DNA from: Methylobacter sp. KS41
Lineage (GTDB): Bacteria > Pseudomonadota > Gammaproteobacteria > Methylococcales > Methylomonadaceae
Assembly: GCA_002862125.1 (NCBI GenBank)
Contig: PHSP01000003.1
Coordinates: 62,001 to 126,000 of the forward strand
Direction of reading: 5' to 3'
DNA length: 64,000 nucleotides
Shown: positions 33,693 to 41,942 of the stretch, one piece after another
Position numbering within the stretch: position 1 is the stretch's first letter
Layout: each line of letters opens with the position of its first letter
The notes under the pieces: model-generated
Databases searched by the model: none
Seen by the model: the letters and a program-made list of their open reading frames with translations, nothing else
What the model was told of the DNA's origin: nothing
Made by a program: the position numbers and the translations under genes

Positions 33693-35351
33693 ATGTTGAT
33701 AAAATTAACAGGTGGAACTGTCTATGATCCAGCCAGCGGCATTGACGGTCAGCAGCAAGATATTTACATTAAAGACGGGCGTATTGTCACAAAGCCGGCT
33801 GAAGCTTTTCAAGTTGATAAAGAATACGATTTAAAAGGCAAGGTTGTGATGTCCGGCGCGATTGATATGCACACGCATATCGGCGGCGGCAAAGGCAATA
33901 TTGCCAGAACGCTGTTGCCGGAGGATCACCGGCAAGATCCGGTCATGCGCTCGGATATCACGCGTTCCGGCTGCGGCCATGCCATGCCCAGCACTTTTGT
34001 GACCGGATATCGTTATGCGGAAATGGGTTATACCTCCGGTTTTGAACCGGCATTGTTGCCGGTTAACGCACGCCAGGCGCACATGGAAATGGCCGATATT
34101 CCCATTCTGGATAAAGGCGGTTATGTCATGCTGGGCAGTGATGATTATTTGCTGCGGCTGATGACGGCTAAAAAAGACCAGAAAGCTATAAATGATTATG
34201 TGGCGTGGACGATTCAGTCGGCCAAAGCCATCGGGGTTAAAGTCGTTAATCCGGGCGGCATTAATGCTTTCAAATTCAACCAGCGCAAACTGGATTTGGA
34301 TGAGCAAAATGCACATTACGGCGTGACCCCGCGCGACATTCTTCAAGTTTTGGCAACCGCTGTTAAAGAAATCGGGGTTTCGCATCCGCTGCATGTCCAC
34401 GGCTGTAATCTGGGCGTGCCGGGTAATATGCAAACGACGCTGGATACCATTCAGGGCATCGGCGGTTTGCCCATGCACTTGACCCATATTCAGTTCCATA
34501 GTTACGGCACGGAAGGTGATTTCAAGTTTTCATCAGGGGCGGCGAGGATTGCCGAAGCCATCAACAAAAATAAAAATATCACCATTGATGTCGGCCAGAT
34601 TCTGTTTGGTCAGACTGTTACGGCATCGGGCGACAGCATGCGTCAGCATGCCAATCATAAACACGCCAGCCCGAATAAATGGGTGACGATGGATATTGAA
34701 TGTGATGCGGGCTGCGGCGTAGTGCCGTTCAAATACAAGGATAAAAACTTTGTCAACGCCTTGCAGTGGGCGATAGGCCTGGAGACTTTCCTGCTGGTTG
34801 ATGATCCGTGGCGCATTTTCCTGACCACTGATCATCCCAATGGCGCACCGTTTACCAGTTACCCGCATTTAATACGCTTGTTGATGGACAGAAGTTTCCG
34901 GAATGAGGTGTTATCAACCATTCATCCGGAAGCCCAAAAAATGACGACTCTGGCTTCCATTGAGCGTGAATACACGCTACAGGAAATTGCCATTATGACC
35001 CGTGCCGGCGCGGCTAAATTGATCGGTTTAAAAGATAGAGGCGGCTTAAGCGCAGGCAACTGGGCGGACATTACCGTTTACACCAGCAATACCGACCGTC
35101 AAAAGATGTTTGAAAAACCCGATTATGTGTTTAAGGACGGTCAGTTGGTCGTGGTTGACGGCAAAGTAGTCTCTACAAAATGGGGGACAACCCACACCGT
35201 CAAGCCCAACTTTGATCCGTCGGTCGAAAAAGGCCTAAAAGATTATTTCGACCGCTATCTGACCATGAAACTGGGTAATTTTAAAATCAGTGATGATGAA
35301 ATCACCGAAGATGGGCGTGGAAGCATAACCGTGCATCCGTTAAGACATTGA
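33693..35351 (+). CDS. fhcA: Formyltransferase/hydrolase complex subunit A (formylmethanofuran dehydrogenase A-like)
   Basis: FhcA is an amidohydrolase-superfamily subunit that hydrolyses the formyl intermediate. Metal-binding motifs are visible: DMHTHIGGGKGN near residue 57, LHVHGCNLG and THIQFHSYG in the middle, and TTDHPNGAPF near residue 374. The 552 residues match the family. It is 8 bp after fhcB. In many methylotrophs fhcD follows directly, but here about 1.2 kb of foreign-looking DNA intervenes. A small hairpin GTCAGG/CCTGAC (35364-35384) lies 13 bp after the stop. Confidence 0.95.
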   Translation: MLIKLTGGTVYDPASGIDGQQQDIYIKDGRIVTKPAEAFQVDKEYDLKGKVVMSGAIDMHTHIGGGKGNIARTLLPEDHRQDPVMRSDITRSGCGHAMPSTFVTGYRYAEMGYTSGFEPALLPVNARQAHMEMADIPILDKGGYVMLGSDDYLLRLMTAKKDQKAINDYVAWTIQSAKAIGVKVVNPGGINAFKFNQRKLDLDEQNAHYGVTPRDILQVLATAVKEIGVSHPLHVHGCNLGVPGNMQTTLDTIQGIGGLPMHLTHIQFHSYGTEGDFKFSSGAARIAEAINKNKNITIDVGQILFGQTVTASGDSMRQHANHKHASPNKWVTMDIECDAGCGVVPFKYKDKNFVNALQWAIGLETFLLVDDPWRIFLTTDHPNGAPFTSYPHLIRLLMDRSFRNEVLSTIHPEAQKMTTLASIEREYTLQEIAIMTRAGAAKLIGLKDRGGLSAGNWADITVYTSNTDRQKMFEKPDYVFKDGQLVVVDGKVVSTKWGTTHTVKPNFDPSVEKGLKDYFDRYLTMKLGNFKISDDEITEDGRGSITVHPLRH

Positions 35352-35451
35352 AGATATAGACCTGTCAGGATTTAAAAACCTGACTGGTCTTGCAAAAAGC
35401 ACGAGCAAGTAGACAACATCTACCCGAATCAATCACAAGAAGAATTAGGTC

Positions 35452-35918
35452 ATGCAAGAATCGAAGAACATGAATATTATCAGTTCATTTATTCAAGAAT
35501 GGATTCTTTGTGCTAATTCAAAGGAGGTGCTCCATATCAAGGCATCGACATTTAATCTCTTTGCCGATCTTCATAGCTTAAAAATTCAGGAAATTGATGT
35601 TGTACAAAATATCCCAAAAAATACTCTCTACGATTTAATTCTTGGCGATCTTCCTTTTGGTATGAATCCAGTTGAGTGGACAGATTCCTTTTGCGTTGGA
35701 AAAATCTTGTGAAAGAAAGGATTGGTGCAGAGTTTTACGATTTTATTGAGTATCGACCGATTAAGATTGACGACAATCATATACTTCTTGTCGAATGCAA
35801 TCTTTCGCCAAATCCATGTTTTTTAGACACAAAATATTTTTACGTGAGAACCAATCCAGCAACTGATAGGCTTGAAGGTTCAAAATTGGCTGGATATTTA
35901 AAAAGTCATTTTAAGTGA
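35452..35918 (+). pseudogene. Frameshifted, probably deleted remnant of a DNA-methylase-like/AlbA-type protein gene
   Basis: The first frame (35452-35712) has HIKASTFNLFADLHSLK and IPKNTLYDLILGDLPFGMN, resembling the DLILGNLPFG motif IV of N6-adenine DNA methylases. It ends in TGA. An overlapping frame one base off (from about 35685) reads FLLRWKNLVKERIGAEFY and ends NPATDRLEGSKLAGYLKSHF, a typical C-terminal end of AlbA_2 (PF04326-like) proteins. The two together look like one gene joined by a deletion and a frameshift near 35688. It sits inside the fhc operon. Confidence 0.55.
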
Positions 35919-35992
35919 AATTTTACACTAGAGGGTAAGCTAGGATTTACAGCAACTAATTGGCTGACACAAAACACATCTGGAGAAATAAC

Positions 35993-36241
35993 ATGCCAAC
36001 CACCATTCTTGCAGAGACTGCAGCGAGCCTCTCGGAACTGAAAAATGATCCAATTTCTACTGTTGCGGCTGGAGATGGTTTTCCAGTCGCTATTCTTGAC
36101 CATGATGAACCTGCTTTTTACTGCATTCCGGCTAAAGCTTATGAAATGCTGATGGATAAGCTGGAAGATGTCGAGCTAGCGGTAATCGTTGAATCGAGAA
36201 AATTTCAGGCTGAAATAGACGTGGCTTGGGATGAGCTTTAA
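35993..36241 (+). CDS. Antitoxin of Phd/YefM (StbD-like) type
   Basis: The 82-residue protein has the family's core: AETAASLSELKNDPISTVAAGDGFPVAIL, DEPAFYCIPAKAYEMLMDKLED (cited in parts), and an acidic C-terminus. Such antitoxins bind their toxin and repress their own operon. ATG 35993 has GGAG at eight bases. The gene overlaps the toxin start by 11 bp, the usual coupled arrangement. It is placed between the broken gene and fhcD. Confidence 0.88.
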   Translation: MPTTILAETAASLSELKNDPISTVAAGDGFPVAILDHDEPAFYCIPAKAYEMLMDKLEDVELAVIVESRKFQAEIDVAWDEL

Positions 36242-36515
36242 ACTGCGCTTTAAAGAACAGGCGCTGCAAGAATGGCATAATCTCGATAACACTATTCGTG
36301 AACAGTTTGCTAAAAAATTGCACACATTAAAAGACAATCCGCGCCTAGAAAGTGCAAGACTTAGTGGCATGAAAGACTGTTACAAAATAAAACTGCGGAA
36401 AGCAGGTTTCAGACTCGTTTATGAAGTGCGTGACCAAGAACTTGTAATTCTAGTAGTGGCAATTGGTAAGCGGGAGCGCAATGCCGTATACAAAACGGCA
36501 GCAAAGCGACTATAA
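36231..36515 (+). CDS. RelE/StbE-family mRNA interferase toxin
   Basis: The 94-residue protein has the RelE/StbE signature: LRFKEQALQEWHNLD, FAKKLHTLKDNPRLES, LSGMKDCYKIKLRKAGFRLVYEV and VVAIGKRERNAVYK. RelE toxins cleave mRNA in the ribosomal A site. The basic and aromatic residues of the active site region (K, R and the C-terminal Tyr) are present, so it appears functional. It overlaps the antitoxin gene and ends 67 bp upstream of fhcD, so transcription of the pair may run into fhcDC. Confidence 0.9.
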   Translation: MSFKLRFKEQALQEWHNLDNTIREQFAKKLHTLKDNPRLESARLSGMKDCYKIKLRKAGFRLVYEVRDQELVILVVAIGKRERNAVYKTAAKRL

Positions 36516-36582
36516 ACTAAAAAAGCTCAACTTACATACAATACTCAACACCAGAAAAAACATTAACAGTGAGCATAACAAT

Positions 36583-37479
36583 ATGATTATTAACGGCGTA
36601 ACCATAGACGCAACGTTCGCCGAAGCGTTTCCAATGAAAGCCACCCGCGCCATTATCACCGCGCAAAACGAAAAATGGGCGATGATTTCGGCTCAGGCTA
36701 TGACCGGCTTTGCCACTTCGGTGATTGCCTGTGGTTGCGAGGGCGGGATTGAGCGGCTATTAGAACCTTCCGAAACCCCCGATGGCCGTCCTGGCGTTGC
36801 TATCATGATATTTGCAATGGGTGGCAAGGGCTTGGCTAAACAGCTTGAAACCAGGGCGGGTCAGTGCGTGTTAACATCGCCTACTTCAGCTCTTTTTGCC
36901 GGTATTGATGGCGGCATTCGAATTCCGTTGGGAAAAAATCTCCGTTATTTCGGTGATGGTTTTCAGATTGCCAAAGTCATTTCCGGCAAACGCTACTGGC
37001 GGATTCCTGTGATGGACGGTGAGTTTTTAGCTGAAGCTACCACGGGCCAAGCGGACGCCATCGGCGGCGGTAACTTTTTAGTGCTGGCCGAGTCTCAGTC
37101 CCAAGCATTGGCGGCCTGCGAAGCCGCGATTGAAGAGATGCGTAAAATTCCCAATGTTATTATGCCCTTTCCTGGCGGAGTTGTTCGCTCAGGTTCTAAA
37201 GTCGGTTCAAAATACAAAGCCTTGAATGCATCGACCAATGATGCATTCTGCCCCACTTTAAAAGGGATGACCAAAACGGATTTGTCGCCCGAGATTGAAT
37301 CGGTAATGGAAATTGTTATTGACGGATTAACCAAGGAAGACATCGCTAAAGCCATGCGGGCCGGCATTCAGGCAGTCTGTGATTTAGGCGCGGATAATGG
37401 CGTCAAACGCATTAGCGCAGGCAATTATGGCGGCAAGCTTGGGCCGTTCCACTTTCATTTACAGGAGATTATGGCATGA
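36583..37479 (+). CDS. fhcD: Formylmethanofuran:tetrahydromethanopterin formyltransferase (Fhc subunit D)
   Basis: FhcD transfers the formyl group between formyl-H4MPT and the methanofuran-like cofactor of the Fhc complex. The 298-residue protein has INGVTIDATFAEAFPMKATR at its start and FPGGVVRSGSKVGSKY, TNDAFCPTL and GGKLGPFHFHLQEI, diagnostic for Ftr. The start at 36583 is preferred because it matches the family N-terminus; the earlier in-frame start at 36463 lies inside the toxin gene. fhcC overlaps its end by 4 bp. Confidence 0.94.
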   Translation: MIINGVTIDATFAEAFPMKATRAIITAQNEKWAMISAQAMTGFATSVIACGCEGGIERLLEPSETPDGRPGVAIMIFAMGGKGLAKQLETRAGQCVLTSPTSALFAGIDGGIRIPLGKNLRYFGDGFQIAKVISGKRYWRIPVMDGEFLAEATTGQADAIGGGNFLVLAESQSQALAACEAAIEEMRKIPNVIMPFPGGVVRSGSKVGSKYKALNASTNDAFCPTLKGMTKTDLSPEIESVMEIVIDGLTKEDIAKAMRAGIQAVCDLGADNGVKRISAGNYGGKLGPFHFHLQEIMA

Positions 37480-38288
37480 GCGCTTTAACCTTTACGCTGA
37501 AATACTCGCCTGATCAACGTGTCGATATGTCGCCGTTGGTGTGCCAGCGCTTACAAGAGTTGGCCTTGGCTGATATAGCCGCCTTAACGTTGCAAAGCGG
37601 TAAACGCAAGCTGCGTGTAGATGAATTATTTACTATTGACGGCTCTGATACGCAAAATATCGTTATTAAGAATAGTGCCGATAAGCTAGATTTTATTGGC
37701 AAAGACCTCGAAGAAGGCAACATTTATGTGGTAGGCGATGCGGGCGCTTATTTAGGTTTTGGCATGAAATCCGGAGAAATTAAAGTATCGGGTAATGCCG
37801 GGTTTTACGCCGCTTGTGAAATGAAAAATGGTTACCTGGAAGTGTCCGGTAATGCGGGTGATTTTTTAGGCGCGGCGCTGCCGGGCAATAAAATGGGCAT
37901 GAAAGGCGGTATAATCCTGATTAAAGGTAATGCCGGTGAACGAGCTGGCGATCACATGCGCCGCGGCAATATCTTGATTGAAGGCAATGCCGGAGATTAT
38001 TGCGGGTCACGCATGAGCGCAGGAACGATTGCAGTCATGGGGCAAACGGGACGCTATTTAGGTTATGCCATGCGCCGGGGCACGTTGCTGTTATGGAATC
38101 AGCCACAGCTGTCGGCCAGTTTTAATGATTGCGGCCCGCATACGTTGGCGTTTTTACCCATTTTATTTGCTTCTTTCAGATCCCTAAACTCCCGGTTTGC
38201 CGATGCTTCGGTCGCATTCAACCGTGTCCGGCGTTATGCGGGTGATATGTCAGAAATGGGGCGTGGTGAGGTGCTGGTTAGACTTTAA
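37476..38288 (+). CDS. fhcC: Formyltransferase/hydrolase complex subunit C
   Basis: FhcC resembles the C subunit of formylmethanofuran dehydrogenase and the C-terminal domain of glutamate synthase, a right-handed beta-helix. Repeated GNAG turns at regular spacing (VSGNAGFYAAC, VSGNAGDFLGA, IKGNAGERAGD, IEGNAGDYCGS) are clearly visible. The start ATG overlaps the fhcD stop (ATGA), so translation is coupled. The 270 residues match the family. It ends the fhc gene set. Confidence 0.94.
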   Translation: MSALTFTLKYSPDQRVDMSPLVCQRLQELALADIAALTLQSGKRKLRVDELFTIDGSDTQNIVIKNSADKLDFIGKDLEEGNIYVVGDAGAYLGFGMKSGEIKVSGNAGFYAACEMKNGYLEVSGNAGDFLGAALPGNKMGMKGGIILIKGNAGERAGDHMRRGNILIEGNAGDYCGSRMSAGTIAVMGQTGRYLGYAMRRGTLLLWNQPQLSASFNDCGPHTLAFLPILFASFRSLNSRFADASVAFNRVRRYAGDMSEMGRGEVLVRL

Positions 38289-38368
38289 TCATTTGGAAGT
38301 TACAGGATTTGGCAATTTATCAATTTAAAAACCTGTTTTAACAAATCAGATTATTAGGAATTAGCAAG

Positions 38369-39061
38369 ATGCAGGAATCGGATGGATGTCAAAAAGCCAA
38401 CGTAGAAATGACGGAAGCTAAATCTAATGATGGTAACAGTCGAGTATTACTGATTGATTTGGAAAATTGTCCAAGCCAAATTAACCAGCTCATGGATAAT
38501 TTGGAGCAGTATTCGTATGTGTTTGTTTGTTACGCGCAAAGTGGGGCTAAAATACCTCTTGATTGGGTTCTGTCACTCACCAATACAGTCAATAACGACA
38601 GATTAAAAATTGTCAAAATGCCAAATAGCGGTAAGAACGCTGCCGATTTTGGAATTACTTTTTGGGCCGGGGTATTCATGGCGCAATTACCCTTAGAAAC
38701 GCATTTTGACATTGTTTCCAATGATGCCGACTTAGATCATGTTGTTTGCTTAATAAAAAGTCAGCAGCGAAGTGCGGAAAGGATTAGTAATAAAAAAGAT
38801 AACTCACAGTTAAACTCGCTGACAAAGGAACCAGTAACTCAGTTCAAATATGATTGTTTACATGAATATTGTTCACACCTTGTTAAACACAGTAAGCCAG
38901 CAAAAAAATCAACTCTGCTTAATAGCATAAAAAGCAAATTTAAGACTAATATCGAACCAGAAGAATTAATTGAGGAGTTGGTAAAGCAAGGGATTATCAA
39001 TTTAAAAGATGACAAAATTTCCTATAACCCACAGAAGTTAAATAAATTTGTTGGTCAGTAG
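38369..39061 (+). CDS. NYN/PIN-like nuclease domain protein
   Basis: The 230-residue protein begins, after 25 polar residues, with a NYN-type PIN fold: LLIDLENCPSQINQ (first acidic strand), FVCYAQSGAKIP, the GKNAADFGITFWAGVF motif with conserved Asp, and DIVSNDADLDHVV with two Asp. These acidic residues would bind the metal of an RNase. The C-terminal part has a helical winged-helix-like segment (LLNSIKSKFKTNIEPEELIEE, cited in parts). The target RNA is unknown. AGGA precedes the ATG. It follows fhcC by 81 bp but is probably not part of that operon functionally. Confidence 0.78.
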   Translation: MQESDGCQKANVEMTEAKSNDGNSRVLLIDLENCPSQINQLMDNLEQYSYVFVCYAQSGAKIPLDWVLSLTNTVNNDRLKIVKMPNSGKNAADFGITFWAGVFMAQLPLETHFDIVSNDADLDHVVCLIKSQQRSAERISNKKDNSQLNSLTKEPVTQFKYDCLHEYCSHLVKHSKPAKKSTLLNSIKSKFKTNIEPEELIEELVKQGIINLKDDKISYNPQKLNKFVGQ

Positions 39062-39205
39062 TTCGATGAATACATGATTTTTCATTGATTTCGAGTAAAA
39101 CTCCTAAAATTAACAACATCCCTTCATAGGCAGGTTATTGACGGGAAAGAACCTTAGTTATTAATGAAAAGTGTTTAAAAAAACGGGGGTGTATTGTTAC
39201 AAGAA

Positions 39206-39393
39206 AGCTGCATCTCCCGCCTGCGCCGTGATGTGCTTTCGTCCTTGAACCGGAAGTTCAAGTGGGGACGTAACCGGTAAATTAGGCTTCCCGTATTAAA
39301 CGGGCATGCACACCAGTAACGGAATTCGTCCCCGGGGTAAATACAGGTTCAGGAAACACCCAGCACACCCTCGAACGCTGCAGGAGATACAGT
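39206..39393 (-). ncRNA. ssrS: 6S RNA
   Basis: The RNA reads from about 39393 down to 39206. The ends pair (GTATCTCC at the 5' end with GGGAGATGC at the 3' end), as in the closing stem of 6S RNA. The middle has the conserved GAAGCCTAA and CACTTGAACTTCCGG-TTCAAG hairpin, very close to the CCTTGAACCAAGGGTTCAAG hairpin of E. coli ssrS, and the 3' GCGCAGGCGGGAGAT. 6S RNA binds sigma-70 RNA polymerase and shuts down transcription in stationary phase. Its position just downstream of zapA is the gammaproteobacterial arrangement. Confidence 0.9.
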
Positions 39394-39410
39394 GTAATAT
39401 TTTAGCCTGT

Positions 39411-39710
39411 TTAGGGATTTTCTAAAGTGTTTTCTATTTTGTGGCTCATTTTTGTCAGACATTCGCTCAACCTTTGGTTCAGCACGGCATTTTGATTTTT
39501 CATCATCCGCAGTTCATGAGCCAAGTTAAGCGCCGCCATGACGGCAATCCTGTCCGGGCCGGTTATTTTGCCGGAGTCTCGCATTTTACGCATTTGCACA
39601 TCGAGTTGATGGGCTGAATGAATGAGATCCTCCTCTTCTTCGGCATCGCAGGCAATCCGGTATTCTTTGCCCATAATGGTAAGAGATACGGTATGGGGTT
39701 TCTTATTCAT
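39411..39710 (-). CDS. zapA: Cell division protein ZapA
   Basis: ZapA promotes FtsZ filament bundling at the division septum. The 99-residue protein has the N-terminal VSLTIMGKEYRIACDAEEEEDL and the helix with DRIAVMAALNLAHELR that are characteristic of the family. It is translationally coupled to the upstream ZapB-like gene by a 4-bp overlap and lies directly upstream of 6S RNA, as in other Gammaproteobacteria. Confidence 0.94.
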   Translation of the reverse strand: MNKKPHTVSLTIMGKEYRIACDAEEEEDLIHSAHQLDVQMRKMRDSGKITGPDRIAVMAALNLAHELRMMKNQNAVLNQRLSECLTKMSHKIENTLENP

Positions 39711-39928
39711 GAGCCGTGCTCCAGTGCTTTTAGCCGGGTAATCAATGCTTCGACCCGGGTTCTTGCCAGCGTAGTTTGTTCCAGCAATTGAGCTTTTTCC
39801 TGAACCAGGGTTTCTTGTTGAATCCTCAGGGATTCGTTTGCATTTTTCATGTCGCGAAATTTGCCGATGAGCCGATTCAGCTTATCTTCGAAGTCTTTTA
39901 ATTCTATGGGTAGATGTGTTTCTGTCAT
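39707..39928 (-). CDS. ZapB-like small coiled-coil protein (TIGR02449-type)
   Basis: The 73-residue protein is a continuous coiled coil: LKDFEDKLNRLIGKFRDMK, ENESLRIQQETLVQEKAQLLE in parts, and a final RVEALITRLKALEHG. This small family is regularly encoded just before zapA and is thought to act in cell division. The 4-bp overlap with zapA indicates coupling. Confidence 0.8.
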   Translation of the reverse strand: MTETHLPIELKDFEDKLNRLIGKFRDMKNANESLRIQQETLVQEKAQLLEQTTLARTRVEALITRLKALEHGS

Positions 39929-40105
39929 GGTGGCAACTAAGGTTATTGTAAGTAATCATGCGCTTTTAAGGGTGTCCGGCAGTAATGAAAAGCTTTGATT
40001 GTGCTGAGTCAGGCGCTCAACAAATCAAAGTGAACAAATATTAACCGGACCGAACATCAATGGTAGCATAAGCAATATTTTTCTTTTAGTGATAGTGAAG
40101 TTATT

Positions 40106-40630
40106 ATGGCTTATAAGGCGTGTAACGCAATAATCTTACAAGGTGATGCCGAACTGACGGCGGCTGAAGCTCACGGCATGGCAACGGGCATGCTATGCGT
40201 CAACGAACAGGCAGAGAGCGCATCCTGGTTAGTCGAGCTGATGCGCAATGGTAATTCCGTGCTTGATGAAAATACCTATGCGCTGGTAAGACTCTTCGAG
40301 GAAACGCGGCGCTTGCTGGCAAGTGAGGAGTTTGAGTTTGATCTGTTTTTACCGGAAGATGATGCTTCTTTGAACGAAATGGTTGAGGCTTTGAAAAGCT
40401 GGTGCAGGGGTTTTCTATTTGGCGTGAGTTCAGCTTCAAACTGGTCGAAAGACTCCCGTGAAATACTGAAGGATATTGCCGAGTTTACCAAGCTTGATGC
40501 CGATGCGGAAGGCGAGGAAGATGAGAGCGCTTTTATGGAGATTACTGAATATCTGAGGTCGGCGGTAATGTTGCTGCGCTATGAATTGAGTAACGGCATA
40601 GGCGAAAGTGTAGCAGGCGGTGAGGAATAA
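40106..40630 (+). CDS. ygfB: UPF0149 family protein YgfB
   Basis: The 174-residue acidic protein matches UPF0149/YecA: DAELTAAEAHGMATGMLC, SLNEMVEALKSWCRGFLFG, and EEDESAFMEITEYLRSAVMLL in parts. Its molecular role is not established. It begins the conserved ygfB-pepP-ubiH order, divergent from the zapB-like gene, and overlaps no gene, ending just before pepP. Confidence 0.9.
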   Translation: MAYKACNAIILQGDAELTAAEAHGMATGMLCVNEQAESASWLVELMRNGNSVLDENTYALVRLFEETRRLLASEEFEFDLFLPEDDASLNEMVEALKSWCRGFLFGVSSASNWSKDSREILKDIAEFTKLDADAEGEEDESAFMEITEYLRSAVMLLRYELSNGIGESVAGGEE

Positions 40631-40631
40631 C

Positions 40632-41942
40632 ATGAAACAAAGTGAGTTTAAAAAACGCCGCGAGCACTTAATGCAGCGCGTCGGCAAGGGCAATATTGCG
40701 CTGATAAGCAGTGCTTCAGTCCGTACGCGTAACCGGGATGTGGATTATCCATTCCGTCAGGATAGCGATTTTTACTATTTAACCGGCTTTAATGAACCGG
40801 ATGCCCTGGCTGTTTTTATTCCCGGACGCGAACAGGGCGAATACATTTTATTTTGCCGCGAGTTTGATGAAAAAAAAGCCTTGTGGGAAGGAGCGCATTC
40901 TGGTTTGGAAGGCGCTACAAAGCATTATGCAGCGGATGATTCTTTCCCGATTGATGATCTGGATGATATTTTACCAGACATGCTGGAAAACAAAATCAGG
41001 GTTTTTTATCCGATGGGGCGCAATTCAGAGCTGGATCACAGTTTGCTGGAATGGATAAATCATATCCGCGGCCAGTCAAGAAACGGCGTTGTTGCACCCG
41101 GCGAATTGGTTTCTTTGGAGCTTATTTTGCACGAAATGCGTTTGTTTAAAAGCGCCGGAGAACTTAAGCTCATGCGCCGCGCGGCCGAAGTTTCGGCTAA
41201 CGCTCATGTTAAAGCCATGCAAGTTTGCAAACCAGGGATGTATGAATATCAGATAGAAGCGGAAATAGTTTATCGTTTTATCCAAAATGGCTTGCGTGCG
41301 GTAGCTTATCCCTCGATTGTTGCGGGTGGAAAAAATGCGTGTACTTTGCATTACACTGAAAATGCCTCGGAATTAAAAAAAGGTGATTTGTTGCTCATTG
41401 ATGCCGGGGCTGAGTGCGACCATTATGCCGCCGATATTACCCGCACTTTTCCGGTTTCAGGACGTTTCAGCGAGCCGCAAAAACAATTATACCAGCTGGT
41501 TTTAGATGCTCAGGCTGCGGCGCTTGAGCAAATCAAACCCGGATTACCCTGGAATCTTGCCCATGAAGCTTCGGTTGAAGTGCTCACCAAAGGCCTGGTG
41601 GCTTTAGGTCTGCTTAAAGGCAGGGTGAAAAAACTCATTAAAGATGAAAAATATAAACAGTTTTATATGCACCGGATCGGCCATTGGTTGGGCATGGACG
41701 TCCACGATGTCGGAGATTATAAAATCAATCAGCAATGGCGGCTGTTGGAAGCGGGCATGGTATTGACCGTGGAGCCCGGATTGTATGTGCCGGCGGACTG
41801 CAAAACGGTAGATGAGAAATGGCGAGGCATAGGCATACGCATTGAGGATGATGTTTTGGTCACCCCTCAAGGCCATGAAATATTAACCAGCGGCGTACCC
41901 AAGACTATCACAGAAATTGAAGCATTAATGCAGGCGGTCTAA
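40632..41942 (+). CDS. pepP: Xaa-Pro aminopeptidase PepP
   Basis: PepP removes N-terminal residues preceding proline. The dinuclear metal site is visible: LLIDAGAECDHYAADITRTF (two Asp), HRIGHWLGMDVHD (His), TVEPGLYV (Glu) and GIRIEDDVL (Glu). The N-terminal domain has DVDYPFRQDSDFYYLTGF. ATG 40632 is chosen for the GAGG at seven bases; a GTG at 40620 is in frame. The 436 residues match the family. Its stop overlaps the start of ubiH by one base (TAATG). Confidence 0.95.
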   Translation: MKQSEFKKRREHLMQRVGKGNIALISSASVRTRNRDVDYPFRQDSDFYYLTGFNEPDALAVFIPGREQGEYILFCREFDEKKALWEGAHSGLEGATKHYAADDSFPIDDLDDILPDMLENKIRVFYPMGRNSELDHSLLEWINHIRGQSRNGVVAPGELVSLELILHEMRLFKSAGELKLMRRAAEVSANAHVKAMQVCKPGMYEYQIEAEIVYRFIQNGLRAVAYPSIVAGGKNACTLHYTENASELKKGDLLLIDAGAECDHYAADITRTFPVSGRFSEPQKQLYQLVLDAQAAALEQIKPGLPWNLAHEASVEVLTKGLVALGLLKGRVKKLIKDEKYKQFYMHRIGHWLGMDVHDVGDYKINQQWRLLEAGMVLTVEPGLYVPADCKTVDEKWRGIGIRIEDDVLVTPQGHEILTSGVPKTITEIEALMQAV

